Shown: positions 35,801 through 57,750 of the stretch, in pieces
Layout: each line of letters begins with the position of its first letter
Numbering within the stretch: position 1 is the stretch's first letter
Assembly: GCF_030936135.1 (NCBI RefSeq)
Contig: NC_082620.1
Span: 930,001 to 994,000, forward strand
Source of the DNA: Gavia stellata
Taxonomy: Eukaryota; Chordata; Aves; Gaviiformes; Gaviidae
Length of the DNA: 64,000 bases
Direction: 5' to 3'
Notes under the pieces: model-generated
Seen by the model: the letters and a program-made list of their open reading frames with translations, nothing else
Database searches by the model: none
What the model was told of the DNA's origin: nothing
Position numbers and translations under genes: made by a program

Positions 35801-37316
35801 GATGTCTAGAAGAGATAATTGGACAGTTTTGAATATATTATCTTGCATGCTTACATACATCCAACACGGTTATTTCGTTCTCGATGCAGCTGAAGCCCAG
35901 CAAGCAGAAGCAATCCGAGTACTGAATGCAGTATTAGGGATCAGAGAACAGGCACCAAAGCAACAACCTGGGGAAACTGCCCGCGTTCTGCATGCTCTTG
36001 CCATGCTTTATTACCTGGTCATGGATTTATCTAAGGTAAGTTTTGTCCGGTGAAAGGGTCCCGGAGAGTTGCCTAACTCTGTTTCAGTGCTCACCCCATC
36101 CCATGGAGCCAGTTGCCTGCGTTCACCTGGCACCTCCCCTGAGCCCGCAACAGCCTTGCAGCGCTGGATGACCCAGGACAAAGCTGCCTCGGTCGCTCTG
36201 CGTGAAGCCAGCTGGCGATCTGCGCTCTGTCAGAGCCCCCTGGAGCTGTTTTGGTCTCTGCCAGGCCGTCCACAGTGGATCCTGTAGTTATCCACGTTTT
36301 CTGGGTTCAGCCTTTATCTGGGATATCCTGGCAGAGTAGCTGCCTGTCACAGGCTGTGTTTAGACACCAGATGGGATGTTAAGCAGCGAGCAAGACATGG
36401 GCCTCGCACGTGTCTCTCCTTGAGCCAGACTCCCCGTAATTACCGTTCCATGAGCGCGGGTTCACTCTGTTGGACCCCTAATTCAGTTTTGAATTTGCAC
36501 CCCTGTCTTTTTATGGCTAAAAATTTCAGATGCGCCTGCAAACTTCAGAGCGCCCAATTCTCTCTATTAAAAATCATTGATTTTGAGGAAGTGCTGAGCA
36601 GTAACCACCTGGAAATCAGGCCTCTCTCTTGGGGCTAAGCGCTCAAAAGCCCGAGTTTCTTCTGCCTGTGGTTTGGAGGGTGAAAACACGGGTTACTGAT
36701 GGTTTCTTCGTTGTATCAGAGAAAGCCATAATGATGTGAGTCAATGTTTGGAAGACACAAAGAAACAAATTCAAATTAGAAAAAAGGCACGGCTTTATAA
36801 TTGTGAGAATGTCCGATCCCCTGGAAGAGCTACCAAGGGACACGAGGGATTTAGTTCAGACTGAGTCAATACAGCTGAGTTTTTCCTGAAATAGCTTTGG
36901 GAATGTTCGGATGAGCTGCTGTATTGGACGGGAGGTAATGATCCCCAGCGCGGGGGGCTGGGGTTAGTAATCTCTTCTGTCTGCACCGCTGGATCCTAAA
37001 TACGCGATCTCTTGGCAGCTTTACTCTCTCCTGTAAAGCAGCTTGTGCAGGTCACCCCCTGCAGCAGGCGGTGAGTGGCTGGAGCCGGGATCTGCTCCGG
37101 CGCAGCTATTCCAGTGAGCCTCCGCCGGTGTTTTAACTACCCCTTGAGAAAAGCCACATTCCTGACGGTTACCTTCTCTTTTCTGCTGCGTTCCAGGCTC
37201 GTGAGGTGGGGATGAAAGCCTTTGACCTGCTGAAACAACTGCCCCAACAAGAGTCTCTAGAAGCCGTTGGTCATTTGTTAAAATTAATTAACTCCAAGCC
37301 TTCCGACGCAAAATAA
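23772..37316 (+). CDS. ZMYND12: Zinc finger MYND-type protein 12 (eight exons)
   Basis: Exons 23772-23851, 26330-26471, 31052-31223, 32216-32385, 33801-33923, 34792-34912, 35890-36035 and 37197-37316 join in phase to 1,074 nt, about 357 aa; human ZMYND12 is 365 aa. The N-terminus is a MYND zinc finger split between exons 1 and 2: CELC, CGRC, YYC-x3-H, then H-x3-C near ERIC. After it come TPR-like helical repeats, with recognisable blocks [40 protein letters not shown] and [12 protein letters not shown]. Work on the family links ZMYND12 to sperm flagella and axonemes together with TTC29, so a structural or scaffold role is likely. No ATG lies in the MYND frame of exon 1; I begin at CTG 23772 only because it gives a length like the human protein (see findings). 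It ends tail to tail with SLC2A1. Confidence 0.93.
23960..25640. repeat. GC-rich minisatellite in ZMYND12 intron 1 (63- and 93-bp blocks)
   Basis: Blocks beginning CCCAGGACGATGTGCAGG or CCGAGGGCAAGGCCCAGG recur with spacings of about 63 and 93 bp, built from a subunit of about 31 bp (GGCCCAGGACAAGGCTC, CACAGGGAGGAGG). The best-conserved part is 24,030-25,510. The plus strand is purine-rich and has many GGG runs. Block lengths are multiples of three and lack stops, so long open frames occur on both strands; I regard them as artefacts. Degenerate copies trail to about 25,800. Confidence 0.95.
26330..26471 (+). CDS. ZMYND12: ZMYND12 exon 2 (second half of MYND finger)
   Basis: Acceptor TTTTTTTAG, donor GGCAG|GTATGT. 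It completes the Cys codon, then [20 protein letters not shown] supplies the remaining ligands (His, His, Cys). It closes with a charged helix and ends in phase 0. Confidence 0.97.
26472..31051 (+). other. ZMYND12 intron 2
   Basis: 4.6 kb of unique, fairly AT-rich sequence. No exon, RNA gene or repeat family recognised. Confidence 0.5.
31052..31223 (+). CDS. ZMYND12: ZMYND12 exon 3 (first TPR-like pair)
   Basis: Acceptor TTTCCCTGCAG, donor GCTG|GTAAGT. It encodes [20 protein letters not shown] and [14 protein letters not shown], helix-turn-helix sequence with TPR-like Ala/Gly/Leu spacing. Confidence 0.97.
31224..32215 (+). other. ZMYND12 intron 3
   Basis: Unique AT-rich sequence, nothing recognised. 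Confidence 0.5.
32216..32385 (+). CDS. ZMYND12: ZMYND12 exon 4
   Basis: Acceptor CATTTCAG, donor GAT|GTAAGC. It encodes [14 protein letters not shown] and [19 protein letters not shown], a clear TPR motif (G-x3-FEQA pattern). Enters in phase 1 and leaves in phase 0. Confidence 0.97.
32588..32641. repeat. Three-copy tandem of about 21 bp in ZMYND12 intron 4
   Basis: AAGTGACATATACGGAAT, AAGTAACATATACGGAAT and AAGTGACATATACC follow one another. The rest of this intron (32,386-33,800) is unique sequence. Confidence 0.8.
33801..33923 (+). CDS. ZMYND12: ZMYND12 exon 5
   Basis: Acceptor GATTTCAG, donor AAG|GTTGGT (a weaker donor). It encodes [20 protein letters not shown] and [19 protein letters not shown] is a family signature. 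Confidence 0.96.
34792..34912 (+). CDS. ZMYND12: ZMYND12 exon 6
   Basis: Acceptor TCCTGATAG, donor ATAA|GTAAGC. It begins VTDIWHAFL, matching the family block after the exon 5 helix. The second half ([19 protein letters not shown]) is polar and poorly conserved. Confidence 0.93.
35890..36035 (+). CDS. ZMYND12: ZMYND12 exon 7
   Basis: Acceptor CGATGCAG, donor AAG|GTAAGT. It encodes [18 protein letters not shown] and [17 protein letters not shown], two helices like the C-terminal TPR region of the human protein. Confidence 0.96.
37197..37316 (+). CDS. ZMYND12: ZMYND12 exon 8 (C-terminus, stop)
   Basis: Acceptor GCGTTCCAG. It encodes [15 protein letters not shown], a final helix and a short polar tail, with stop TAA at 37314-37316. 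Confidence 0.94.
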   Translation, partial: AREVGMKAFDLLKQLPQQESLEAVGHLLKLINSKPSDAK

Positions 37317-37317
37317 A
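37312..37317 (+). terminator. Candidate ZMYND12 poly(A) signal (AATAAA) overlapping the stop codon
   Basis: AATAAA overlaps the TAA stop codon, which would give a 3' UTR of only about 15-30 nt. No other clear AATAAA was seen in the next few hundred bases. Confidence 0.4.
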
Positions 37318-40104
37318 GAACTCTTCCTACCAGAGCCAGGCGTTTGGCTAGGTTATCTGTTTAACTAGGCTGCTGAAAACAAAAAGCGTTCCGAGCCGTA
37401 GGTGCTCTCTGCTGCTGCCATCTTTCCAGATGTGTCCCTTTCTGTCTCCGGGTGTTTGAAAATGAAAACTTTTTGGTATGTGTTAATTCTCACCTGCTGC
37501 TCAACCTCTGTAGCCTGTTACGGAATAACAGCGTGCGGGTGGGAAACCAAAGCACAAGCAACACACGATGCATAAATCGTTATCTAATGATTTATGAATA
37601 AGCAAACAGCCTCTTACGTCCTCGCATTGTCTGTCCAGAAGCTAAGACCAGCTGAGAGGTGTTTGTTACCGGTTTCCTCAATTTGCCTTTCAGTTTGATG
37701 AGGGAGATGCCGGGGAGGGGCACGGGGAAGGTCTTCGCTGCACACCGGACTTGGGTGCTTGTCATCTGCTCCCCAGGGCCTGGTTGGGCTCGATCAGGTC
37801 TTGCACCTCTCTGCAGTGCCCCTCCGTCTCCGAGTCTACGTTCTCTCTTTTTGCAGAGCTTCAGAGGAGTCCCGTAGCTCCGGGCATCAAGGGACTCGTT
37901 TGTTCCACTTACGGAAGAGCTCGCGCCCAGGAGGGACCACGAGAACAGCGTGAGGGACTAGACGCAGTCTTGAGGGAAAGGATGAAAAGGCCAGCTGGCT
38001 CCAGCCAGAGCTCCCAGCCCGAAGGAGACGTGGTTTCCTCGTGGCTGAGAGCTCGCCAGCACGTAGGCATCCCCTTAACTCCGACGCCAGCCGCAAGAGG
38101 GGGAAGTCCCTTGTGTCGCCCTGCGCTTCTGCCCGCCGAGCAGGCGCCCGACCTGCGGCTCTCACGAGCTTCTGCCCTGGAGAGCAGAGAGGAGAGCCGG
38201 TAGCGGGGACGCGTGACCTTGGTGCGAGGGTAAAGGGACGTGGGAGAAGGGCTAGAGGAGACCCCGGGAGAGCGAGACGGGACACGGCCTGTGCGGTGAA
38301 CTGGGTTCGGCCGCCGAAGCATGTGACAGCCTCGCACAGCTGGGAAAGAGGTTAGGGGAAACTTGCCCTGCTGCTAAGGTCTGAATTCAGCTGAGCTTTA
38401 AGCCGACGATTAAGTCTCATTTACTTCAGGAGGATTTATGAGTGCATTTAATTGCCTTGCTGAATTGGGATGGAGTCAAGTACGCTTTTTAAATGCTTCG
38501 TCAAGCTGGGACCTGAGCAATTAGAAGGGATTGATGCTGCTGGTAAAGGGAAAGCCTCCGCTTCAGCCAATGTGCATTACACCGGGGGGAAATAGCGCTG
38601 GTCGGGGTGCACGAGGGGCCCCACGGCAGTCAGGCTTGGGGGACGGGTGGGAGACCGCCGAATACTGCCCCGGGCGACGCTGGTGGACACGTCCACCCTC
38701 AGCTGGTCTCTCCACGGCCGGGCCGACCACCTCCGCGGGACGGGGAGGGGGGGACGCTGCGGGGGACTCTGCCGGCTGGCACCATGCCTGGGGGCGCGGA
38801 GGATTTGGGTCACCGCGGCCGGGGATTTGGAGCTGCGGGCTGGATCGTGGCAGTAATCCCTCGGGACGCTCCGCAGCCAGGCTGAGCCTGCCTGACATGC
38901 CAGGCCAGCGGCTCGGTCTCGCTGCTCCTGGGCTGTTCAACGCCATAAAAGACGGCACGAAAATTATCTTTGCATAGGGCTGAGCACCTCCTGGAGCAGT
39001 GACGGGCAAGGGCTGGGAATGGAGACGTTAGTGTGGGCGATGAGAAGAGCCCTGAGCAAATAAAGAACATTTTTGGGAGCTTTGAAAGACTTTACGAGAG
39101 CCATTTCCTACAACACGCCGCAACAGCCATTTCCAACGCGTGCACTTAAGGGCAAAGAGACGTTTCAATAAATAGAAAAAAGCCTGAAGTGACCAAGATC
39201 AGCGTTTCTTTGCCCAAAAGTGTTCAGACTTGCAGCTCTTGGCACCTTGTCAGTTCAAGGGGAAAGGAAAAAAAAAAAAATCTGCCAAGCAGCAGCAGCA
39301 GCAACCTCCTTCCCTGCCCTGCTCGGGTGCTCGCAGCGAGACGAGCGCTGCGGCCCAAAGCAAATCCTCTTCCCAACCCCATGGGCAGAGCCAGGGGGTA
39401 GGCAAGTTTTGGGGTCCGGCGAGGCGAGGGAGCGGGTCAAGGCTCCAGCCAGGTGCCCCCACGGCACCAGCCCCGGGGTGGGGGGGTCAGCGGTGGGGCT
39501 GCTCAGGGCGGTTTAAACCCGGTCGGACACCCAGGGAGGGCGTTTGGCACCGGGCGAGTTGTTCCCGCGGAGGAAAAGCTTTGCAGGGACGCGCTCGCCG
39601 GCCACGCTGCGGGGACCCGCCGGCCTGTGCCTCTGCAAGGCCCATGGCTGCTGGCACGTCCGCAGGCAGCGCGTTGCCGCCTGTTTGGCCACGTCTTGCT
39701 GCGTGGACGGCTCCGCTCCGCAACGAGGGGTTCCGGAGGGAGCAGGGCCACGCTGGTCCCAGCAAACCCCAAATTTGGGAAAGATGCTGTGAGCCCCGTC
39801 CCCAAAACCGGGGCGCCAACGCTGTGCCAGGGTGCAGAGCGAGGGGAGCGCGTTTCCCTGGCCCGGCTCCCCGCTGGCCCTGGCAGCAGGATTCCCCCTC
39901 CCCAGCCCCACCGCAACGCCCCACGGGGAATTAACGGGGAGTCGGGGCCCACCTGGCCGCGGGGACAGCGTTTAAGCACGAAGGCAGCCGGGAGGATGAG
40001 GAGGATGCGGTGATGGAGGGGGACTGCGACGCTCGCCCGCCCCAGGCAGAAATCCCCCCTCCCGGGCCGCGGAGGGGAAATCAAGGCACAGGAGGCGGCC
40101 GGCC
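37318..40104. other. Intergenic between convergent ZMYND12 and SLC2A1
   Basis: AT-rich up to about 37,650, then increasingly GC- and CpG-rich from about 38,550 to 40,100, with a short CAG run near 39,289. Many GC-driven open frames overlap on both strands but none has recognisable protein features. No gene called. Confidence 0.5.
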
Positions 40105-40125
40105 GGGTCGCTGCACACATTCTCC

Positions 40126-40131
40126 TTTATT
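40126..40131 (-). terminator. Distal SLC2A1 poly(A) signal (AATAAA)
   Basis: Plus strand TTTATT within CTCCTTTATTGTTCG. A second signal lies at 40,299-40,304, so alternative ends are possible. Confidence 0.6.
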
Positions 40132-40298
40132 GTTCGCACACCACACACCTTCCTCTTGGCACTTGTTTTTATGTATTTGTTTTAAAAATAAAAAAACACA
40201 CACGCACACTCCCGGGGTGCTGTGCCGCGCAGGGACGCGAAGAGTTTTATCACAGGGTGGCTTTTTATATATATATATTTTTTTTTTTTCCCCCCACC

Positions 40299-40304
40299 TT
40301 TATT
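40299..40304 (-). terminator. Proximal SLC2A1 poly(A) signal (AATAAA)
   Basis: Plus strand TTTATT in CACCTTTATTTTC. It is the upstream alternative to the signal at 40,126. Confidence 0.45.
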
Positions 40305-41668
40305 TTCTTTCAAGTGTGGTCAAGTGAAATCACTTCCAAACCAGACAAATAAATAAAAACCAAACCCCACTCGGTAAAAAACTTGCCCCCGGCTTTGGGA
40401 ACGGGGCAGCAGCTCCCGCAGCAGCTGCACGTGGGGGGAAGGGAGGCTCTTTGTGAGGGGGGTGTTCAGTTTTGTTCGAAAAGGACAGTATTTCTCTCCG
40501 TTTTTAATATCCTACAGCCTGAAATTCAGTGCAATAGATACAACTACAGTGCAGGTAATAAACTATACAAAAGTCATCCTAACCATGTACAAGCTTTTGC
40601 TTAGTCGCTATAGAAACTATACCTTTGCGTCTGTACCTTTGTGTATACATTATACAGTGTGAATATACTCCGAGAATATTTACAGTACTTTGCTTGTCAA
40701 ATCAGAAACGCTATAACTTAAATGTCTACTATTAACAACCATTGAACAAAAATATATATAATATAAATATCTTCCAGTCTATACACAGAGCAGGAGAGGG
40801 ATGTATCCGCGTGATGATGCGTTTTGGTGAGGCCGGGAGCGGGAGCGATGGCGGGGGGTGCTGTAGTGTGGGGGGGCCGGTTCGCTCTGCCGGCGCTTCA
40901 CCGTCGGGCAAATATTGCCGAGATTAAACCAAAACCAAACGAAAAAGAGACACACACACCCCCCTCCCCTTTTCCCCTCCCCGCTGAAATTCAGGCAAAG
41001 GAGACGAGAAGCCGCGGGGGGAGACGCTGCTCCGCGACCCGCTGCAGGACATCGGCCCTTCCAAGCGCGTCGGCCCGGGCCGCCCCGTCCTCAGCGCAAC
41101 CCCGGGCGGGGAAATCCCCATCCGCGAACCCACCGGGGGCTTGAAATCAGTGAGACTGCTTTAAAAAATAACTCGTTTAGTTAAAAAAAAAAAAAAAAAA
41201 ATCCTTGGTTTCGATTTAGTCAATTTACATGATTTTTCTATGATTAGAGCGTGTTAAAAAAAAAAGTTTCCAGCTTTAAAAACTTCCGCTACCTGATTTC
41301 TCGTTAAATAACCTATCGCGTCGTTAAGAAAAAGGGAGCCGCCCTCCCGCTGGCGGAGGCTGCGTGGTTGGTTTTTAAAACATCAATCGGCTTTGAAATC
41401 CTGGACGCGAAACCAGCTAAAAATAAAATAAAATCGTTCCTAGCAGAAAAAAACCCCAGTAACAATAAAATCGGTCAGTCTGTCCCCGATAAACCAGTGG
41501 GGGAGTCTGGAAAAGGGGTGCAGGCGCGAGGGCGGCCCCGCTCCCTCCTTCCTGGTTTCTGTACAAAGTGAGTTTTTTTTAAAAAAAACAAAAAAAACAA
41601 CAAATCAACCCAAAGCCAGGAGAGGCGGCGGCGGTGGCCGGGAGGGGCCGGGCGGAGCCGCGGGCGGG

Positions 41669-53140
<11,472 letters not shown>

Positions 53141-53440
53141 GGCGGCCCCGGGCTGGCGGCGGGGCGGTGGGGCTGGCGGCGGCGGGCCGGGGCCGGGGGG
53201 GGCGGCGGAGCGGCGCGCGGCGGAGCGGAGCGGTGGCGCGCGGCCGCGGTGGGGGCATTGAAGCGGCTTAAGAAAGCGGGCGAGCAGGGGGCGCGCGGCG
53301 GCGCGGGGCGGCGGCGCCTATTGGGCGGCGAGGCGGAGGGGGCGGGGACAGGCGGGGGGAGGGGGCGTGGCCAGGCGGGGCGGGGGGGCGGGGGCGTGGA
53401 GGGGCGGGGTTGTGGGCGGGGCCGCGCGGGGTGCGGGGGG
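53141..53440 (-). promoter_or_regulatory. SLC2A1: SLC2A1 5' UTR and CpG-island promoter
   Basis: CpG-saturated sequence upstream of the GLUT1 start with several GC boxes (GGGGCGGGG-type at about 53,374-53,423) and GGGCGTGG elements. No obvious TATA box. The transcription start cannot be fixed by eye. Confidence 0.65.
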
Positions 53441-53830
53441 GGTGGCGCGCGCGCGGCGCGGGCGCGCGCCCGCCGGCGCGCGCGGGAGCGCGCCCGGCCG
53501 CGCGCCGGTACCCGCGTGTGCGCCCGCGAACCCGCACACGCTCCTGTGCCCCCCCCCCCTCCTTCCGTGAGCTGTGTCTACGCGCCCACGTGTGCGCGCG
53601 CCCCCCGCGTGCGCGCGCCCGCGTGGGCCCCCCGCGCGCGCCCGCTGCGCGTGTGCCATGCGTCGGTGCGCGCGGTCCGCGCGGGCAAACGCATCCGGGC
53701 AGACGCGCGTGTGGTTGGCGGTGCGCGTGCAAGCCCCCGCGCGTGCCTCTGCGCGTGGACGTACGCGGGTGCGCGCGTGCACACGCTTCCCTGCAAAGCC
53801 CTGCAGGGAACATGCGCGTGTGCAACAGCG
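53440..53830. other. Alternating GC/GT tract upstream of SLC2A1
   Basis: Dense GCGCGC and CGTGTGCGC alternating purine-pyrimidine sequence, the type that can adopt Z-DNA. It lies 0.3-0.7 kb upstream of the GLUT1 ATG. No gene seen, despite open frames caused by the lack of stop codons. Confidence 0.6.
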
Positions 53831-54015
53831 CCCGCAGGGCCCCGCTGCAGCCAGGGGTGCATCGCCCCCCTGCACCGACCCCCCTTTGCGAACTTGGGGG
53901 GCTCCATCCCCAAAAAAGCCGGGAGTCCCGCTGCTGAGCGAACTCCGGCTTCCCGGGAAGGGAGCGGGAACGCCGACAGTTGCGAGCTGCGAGCGCGCAT
54001 CCTCCTCTGGCATCG

Positions 54016-55690
54016 CCCTGGTGCAAAACCCTGCAGCCCAGCGCAATACTCCGTGCCCGCTGCAATACCCTGCGCCTGGTGCAAAACCTTGCAAGCGGTG
54101 CAATACCCCGCGGCCGGTGCAACACCCCGCACATGGTGCAAACCCCCGCGTGCGCTGCAACACCCCGCATGCAGTGCAAAACCCCACAGCCGGTGCAATA
54201 CTACGGGCCCGGTGCAAAACCCTGCACGCCGCGCAAAACCCCACGGCCAGTGCAATACCCCACAGCCAGCGCAACACCCCACACATGGTACAAAACCCCA
54301 CGCGCGGTGCAATACCGCATGGCCGGTGCAATACCCTACACCTGGTGCAAACCCCCATGGCTGGTGCAATACCTCGCATGCGGTACAAAACCCTGCATCT
54401 GGTGCAATACCCCGCATGCAGCGTAAAACCCCACGCCTGGTGCAATACTCCGGGCCCAGTGCAAAACCTCACACACAGCGCTAAACCCTGCACCGGATGC
54501 GGTACCCCATGCACGGTGCAAAACCCTGCACGCAGTGCAACACCCCTGCATGTGGTGCAAAACCCCGCAGCCGGTGCAAAACCCCGGGCCTGGTGCAAAA
54601 GCCCACGTGCGATGCAAAACCTGCAGCTGGTGCAAAACCCCAGAGGCGGTGCGAAACCCTGCAGCTGGTGCAAAACCCCGTGGCTGGCGCAATACCCCGG
54701 ACCCGCTGCAAAACCCCACACCCGACGCAATACCCTGCACCCAGTGCAAAACCTCGCACCCAGTGCAATATCCTGCAGTCGGAGCAATATCCCACGCCTG
54801 GTGTGAAACCCTGCACGCGGTGCAAAACCCTGCGGCCTGTGCAATACCCTGGGCTCGGGACAAAACCTGCAGCCGGTGCAATACCCCACATGTGGTGCAA
54901 AACCCCGCACCCAGTGCAATACCCTGGGCCCGGTACAAAACCCTGCACCTGGTGCGAAACCCTGCAGCCGGTGCAATACCCGACACGCGGTGCAAAACGC
55001 TGCACCTGGTGCAATACCCTGCAGCCAGTGCAATACCCTGGGCCCCGTGCAAAACCCTGCAGCCGGTGCAATACCCTGGGCCCCGTGCAAAACCCTGCAG
55101 CCGGTGCAACACCCTGCAGCCGGTGCAACACCCTGGGCCCCGTGCAACACCCTGCAGCTGGTGCAATACTCTGCAGCCGGTGCAACACCCCGGGCCCCGT
55201 GCAAAACCCTGCAGCCGGTGCAACACCCCGCAGCCGGTGCAACACCCTGGGCCCCGTGCAACACCCTGCAGCCGATGCAATACCCTGCAGCCGGTGCAAC
55301 ACCCCGGGCCCCGTGCAATACCCTGCAGACAGTGCAACACCCCACAGCCGGTGCAACACCCCGGGCCCCATGCAACACCCTGCACCTGGTGCAAAACCCT
55401 GCAGCCGGTGCAACACCCTGCAGCCGGTGCAATACCCCGGGCCCCGTGCAAAACCCTGCAGCCGGTGCAACACCCCGCAGCCGGTGCAATACCCCAGGCC
55501 CCATGCAACACCCTGCAGCCGATGCAATACCCTGCAGCCGGTGCAACACCCCGGGCCCCGTGCAATACCCTGCAGCCGGCGCAATATGCCGGGCCCCGTG
55601 CAAAACCCTGCAGCCGGTGCAACACCCTGCAGCTGGTGCAACACCCCAGACCCCATGCAACACCCTGCAGCCGGTGCAACACCCCCAAGG
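54016..55690. repeat. 19-bp minisatellite upstream of SLC2A1, about 88 copies
   Basis: Unit GGTGCAATACCCTGCAGCC, exact 19-bp spacing over most of its length. Variable positions are mainly the last six bases and the A/C/T after TGCAA. The right half (55,020-55,690) is more uniform, with CCTGCAGCC and CCTGGGCCC units alternating, while the left half is more diverged. The unit has no stop codon, so long open frames run through it on both strands; none is a credible gene. Confidence 0.96.
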
Positions 55691-56689
55691 CGCAGGGCTG
55701 GGTGGGAGCAAGCCGAGCACCCCCTCTCCCCCTTTTCCAGGGTGCAACAAATTTTTTTTGGGGGGGGGGGGAGGCATGCAGCTGCAATTCCGTCGGGAAA
55801 AGCAGCGGGACGGGGGTTTCTGGGGTGGATGTGCCGGCCTGCACGTCCGCCAGCTCCTCCCATCCCGGCGTCCCACCGCCCGGCCACAAAAGGTGATGCC
55901 GGGGGTCCCGCGCGGGGACGCGCCTGCAGCTCTTTGTCCACGCTCGGGCCCCCAAATCTCCCCCTTTCCCCCCGAAACCATTTTAAAAAATCGTCCACAA
56001 TCATTAAAATCCTAAAAATAATTGCAAAAAGTCACGATTTTTCTTCCAAGCCTCGTTTGTTTGCGATAGCAAAAAGCAGAAAAAGAAATGCAAGGAAAAA
56101 AAGGCCAAAAAAAGGCGAAAAAGTTGCAAAAAAAAAAAGAAAAAAAAGAAGGAAAACCAGAAATGGGGCGAAAGTCCCAAAAATCAAAGTCAGTGATTAA
56201 TTTTCTTTTCCTAAAGCTGCAAAATTTCGCCCCAAATTTGGCCGTTTTGGGCGAATCGCCTCTGAACTCCAATAAACAGAAATTTTAGCCGTCCCAACCC
56301 CCTTTTTTCATTTTTTCCCCTTTTTTTGGCTTATCCCAAATGGGAAACGGGGGAATTTTTTTGCTGACTCGGCATTTTTACGGGGAGAGGTGGAAAAAAG
56401 GGTGTCGGGCGGGAATGCTGACGGAAGGGAAAAGGGCCGGAGGCGGGATAATCCCGGCGGTGCCACGCGCTGGGGGGGATTTAGGGGAGATTTTGTCAGT
56501 CCCGACCCTTTGAACGGGGGGGAAAAGGGTCAAACCACGACCCCGGCGGCACCGGGGGAGGGCGGCGGGCGGGAGGGGACGGAACGGGGGAAGAAAAGGG
56601 GAAATTGGGGCTGGGGGGGGTTTAAGGGTCAAGGGGGGGGTTGGGGGAGGAGGGGGCGCCCGGGGGGGGTCAGGGGGTGGGTTTGTGTC
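55691..56689. other. Unique DNA between the 19-bp and 46-bp arrays
   Basis: G run at 55,760-55,770, an A-rich tract at 56,080-56,150, then G-rich sequence at 56,420-56,690. No gene or known repeat recognised. Confidence 0.5.
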
Positions 56690-57750
56690 AAGGCCAGAGG
56701 CCACAGGGATGGGCTCAGGGAGTCAATCCATGTCAAGGCCAGAGGCCACGGGGATGGGCTCTGGGATTCGAGCGGTGGTGGAAGCCAGAGGCCACGGGGA
56801 TGGGCTCCAGGAGTCAATCCGTGTCAAGACCAGAGGCCACGGGGATGGGCTCAGCCCCTCTGAAGAGATTTGGGTGGTGGTGGAAGCCAGAGGCCACAGG
56901 GATGGGCTCCAGGAGTCAATCCATGTCAAGACCAGAGGCCACGGGGATGGGCTCAGCCCCTCCAAAGAGAGTTGGGTGGTGGTGGAAGCCAGAGGCCACG
57001 GGGATGGGCTCAGGGAGTCAATCCATGTCAAGGCCAGAGGCCACGGGGATGGGCTTCAGGATTGGAGTGTTGGTGGAAGCCAGAGGCCACGGGGATGGGC
57101 TCTGGGATTTGAGCAGTGGTGGAAGCCAGAGGCCACAGGGACGGGCTCAGGGAGGTCTATTTGTGTCAAGGCCAGAGGCCACGGGGATGGGCTCCGGGAT
57201 TCGAGCGGTGGTGGAAGCCAGAGGCCACAGGGACGGGCTCAGGGGGTCGATTTGTGTTAAGGCCAGAGGCCACGGGGATGGGCTCCGGGATTCAAGCGGT
57301 GGTGGAAGCCAGAGGCCACAGGGATGGGCTCCAGGAGTCAATCTGTGTCAAGGCCAGAGGCCACGGGGATGGGCTCCGGGATTCGAGCAGTGGTGGAAGC
57401 CAGAGGCCACGGGGATGGGCTCAGGGAGTCAATCTGTGTCAAGGCCAGAGGCCACAGGGATGGGCTCAGGGAGTCAATCTGTGTCAAGGCCAGAGGCCAC
57501 AGGGATGGGCTCAGCCCCTCCGAAGAGATTTGGGTCTTGGTGGAGGACAGAGGCCACGGGGATGGGCTCCAGGAGTCAATCTGTGTCAAGGCCAGAGGCC
57601 ATGGGGATGGGCTCAGGCCCTCCAAAGACATTTGGGTGGTGGTGGAGGCCGGAGGCCAGAGGCCACGGGGATGGGCTCAGGCCCTCCAAAGAGATTTGGG
57701 TGGTGGTGTAGGACAGAGGCCACGGGGATGGGCTCAGCCTCTCCATCCTC
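56690..57750. repeat. Minisatellite of about 46 bp upstream of SLC2A1, about 23 copies
   Basis: Core CCAGAGGCCACGGGGATGGG followed by one of three alternative spacers: GGAGTCAATCTGTGTCAAGG, GGGATTCGAGCGGTGGTGGA, or CCCCTCCAAAGAGATTTGG. The core is nearly invariant and the spacers alternate, so the array is a mosaic of three unit types. Confidence 0.95.

Larger units (their letters stand above)
33924..37196 (+). other. ZMYND12 introns 5, 6 and 7
   Basis: The three introns (33,924-34,791; 34,913-35,889; 36,036-37,196) hold unique sequence only. No embedded gene or repeat seen. Confidence 0.5.
40105..41668 (-). other. SLC2A1: SLC2A1 3' UTR (inferred extent)
   Basis: About 1.56 kb from the GLUT1 stop to the distal AATAAA. 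The part at 40,540-40,800 is AT-rich with ATTTA/TATTTAT-like tracts, the kind of AU-rich sequence known for GLUT1 mRNA stability control. A run of T then A lies at 41,573-41,600. The extent is inferred from poly(A) signals. Confidence 0.65.

Noticed and set aside
38530-40120. Overlapping frames of 100-235 codons in the CpG-rich intergenic tract
   Set aside because: Frames open on both strands at once because stop codons are rare in GC-rich DNA; no recognisable protein features.
53318-55981. Open frame of 887 codons on the minus strand and several frames over 300 codons on the plus strand
   Set aside because: They are products of the 19-bp minisatellite and GC-rich flanks, which lack stop codons in all frames; the predicted proteins are low-complexity repeats with no start or splice support.
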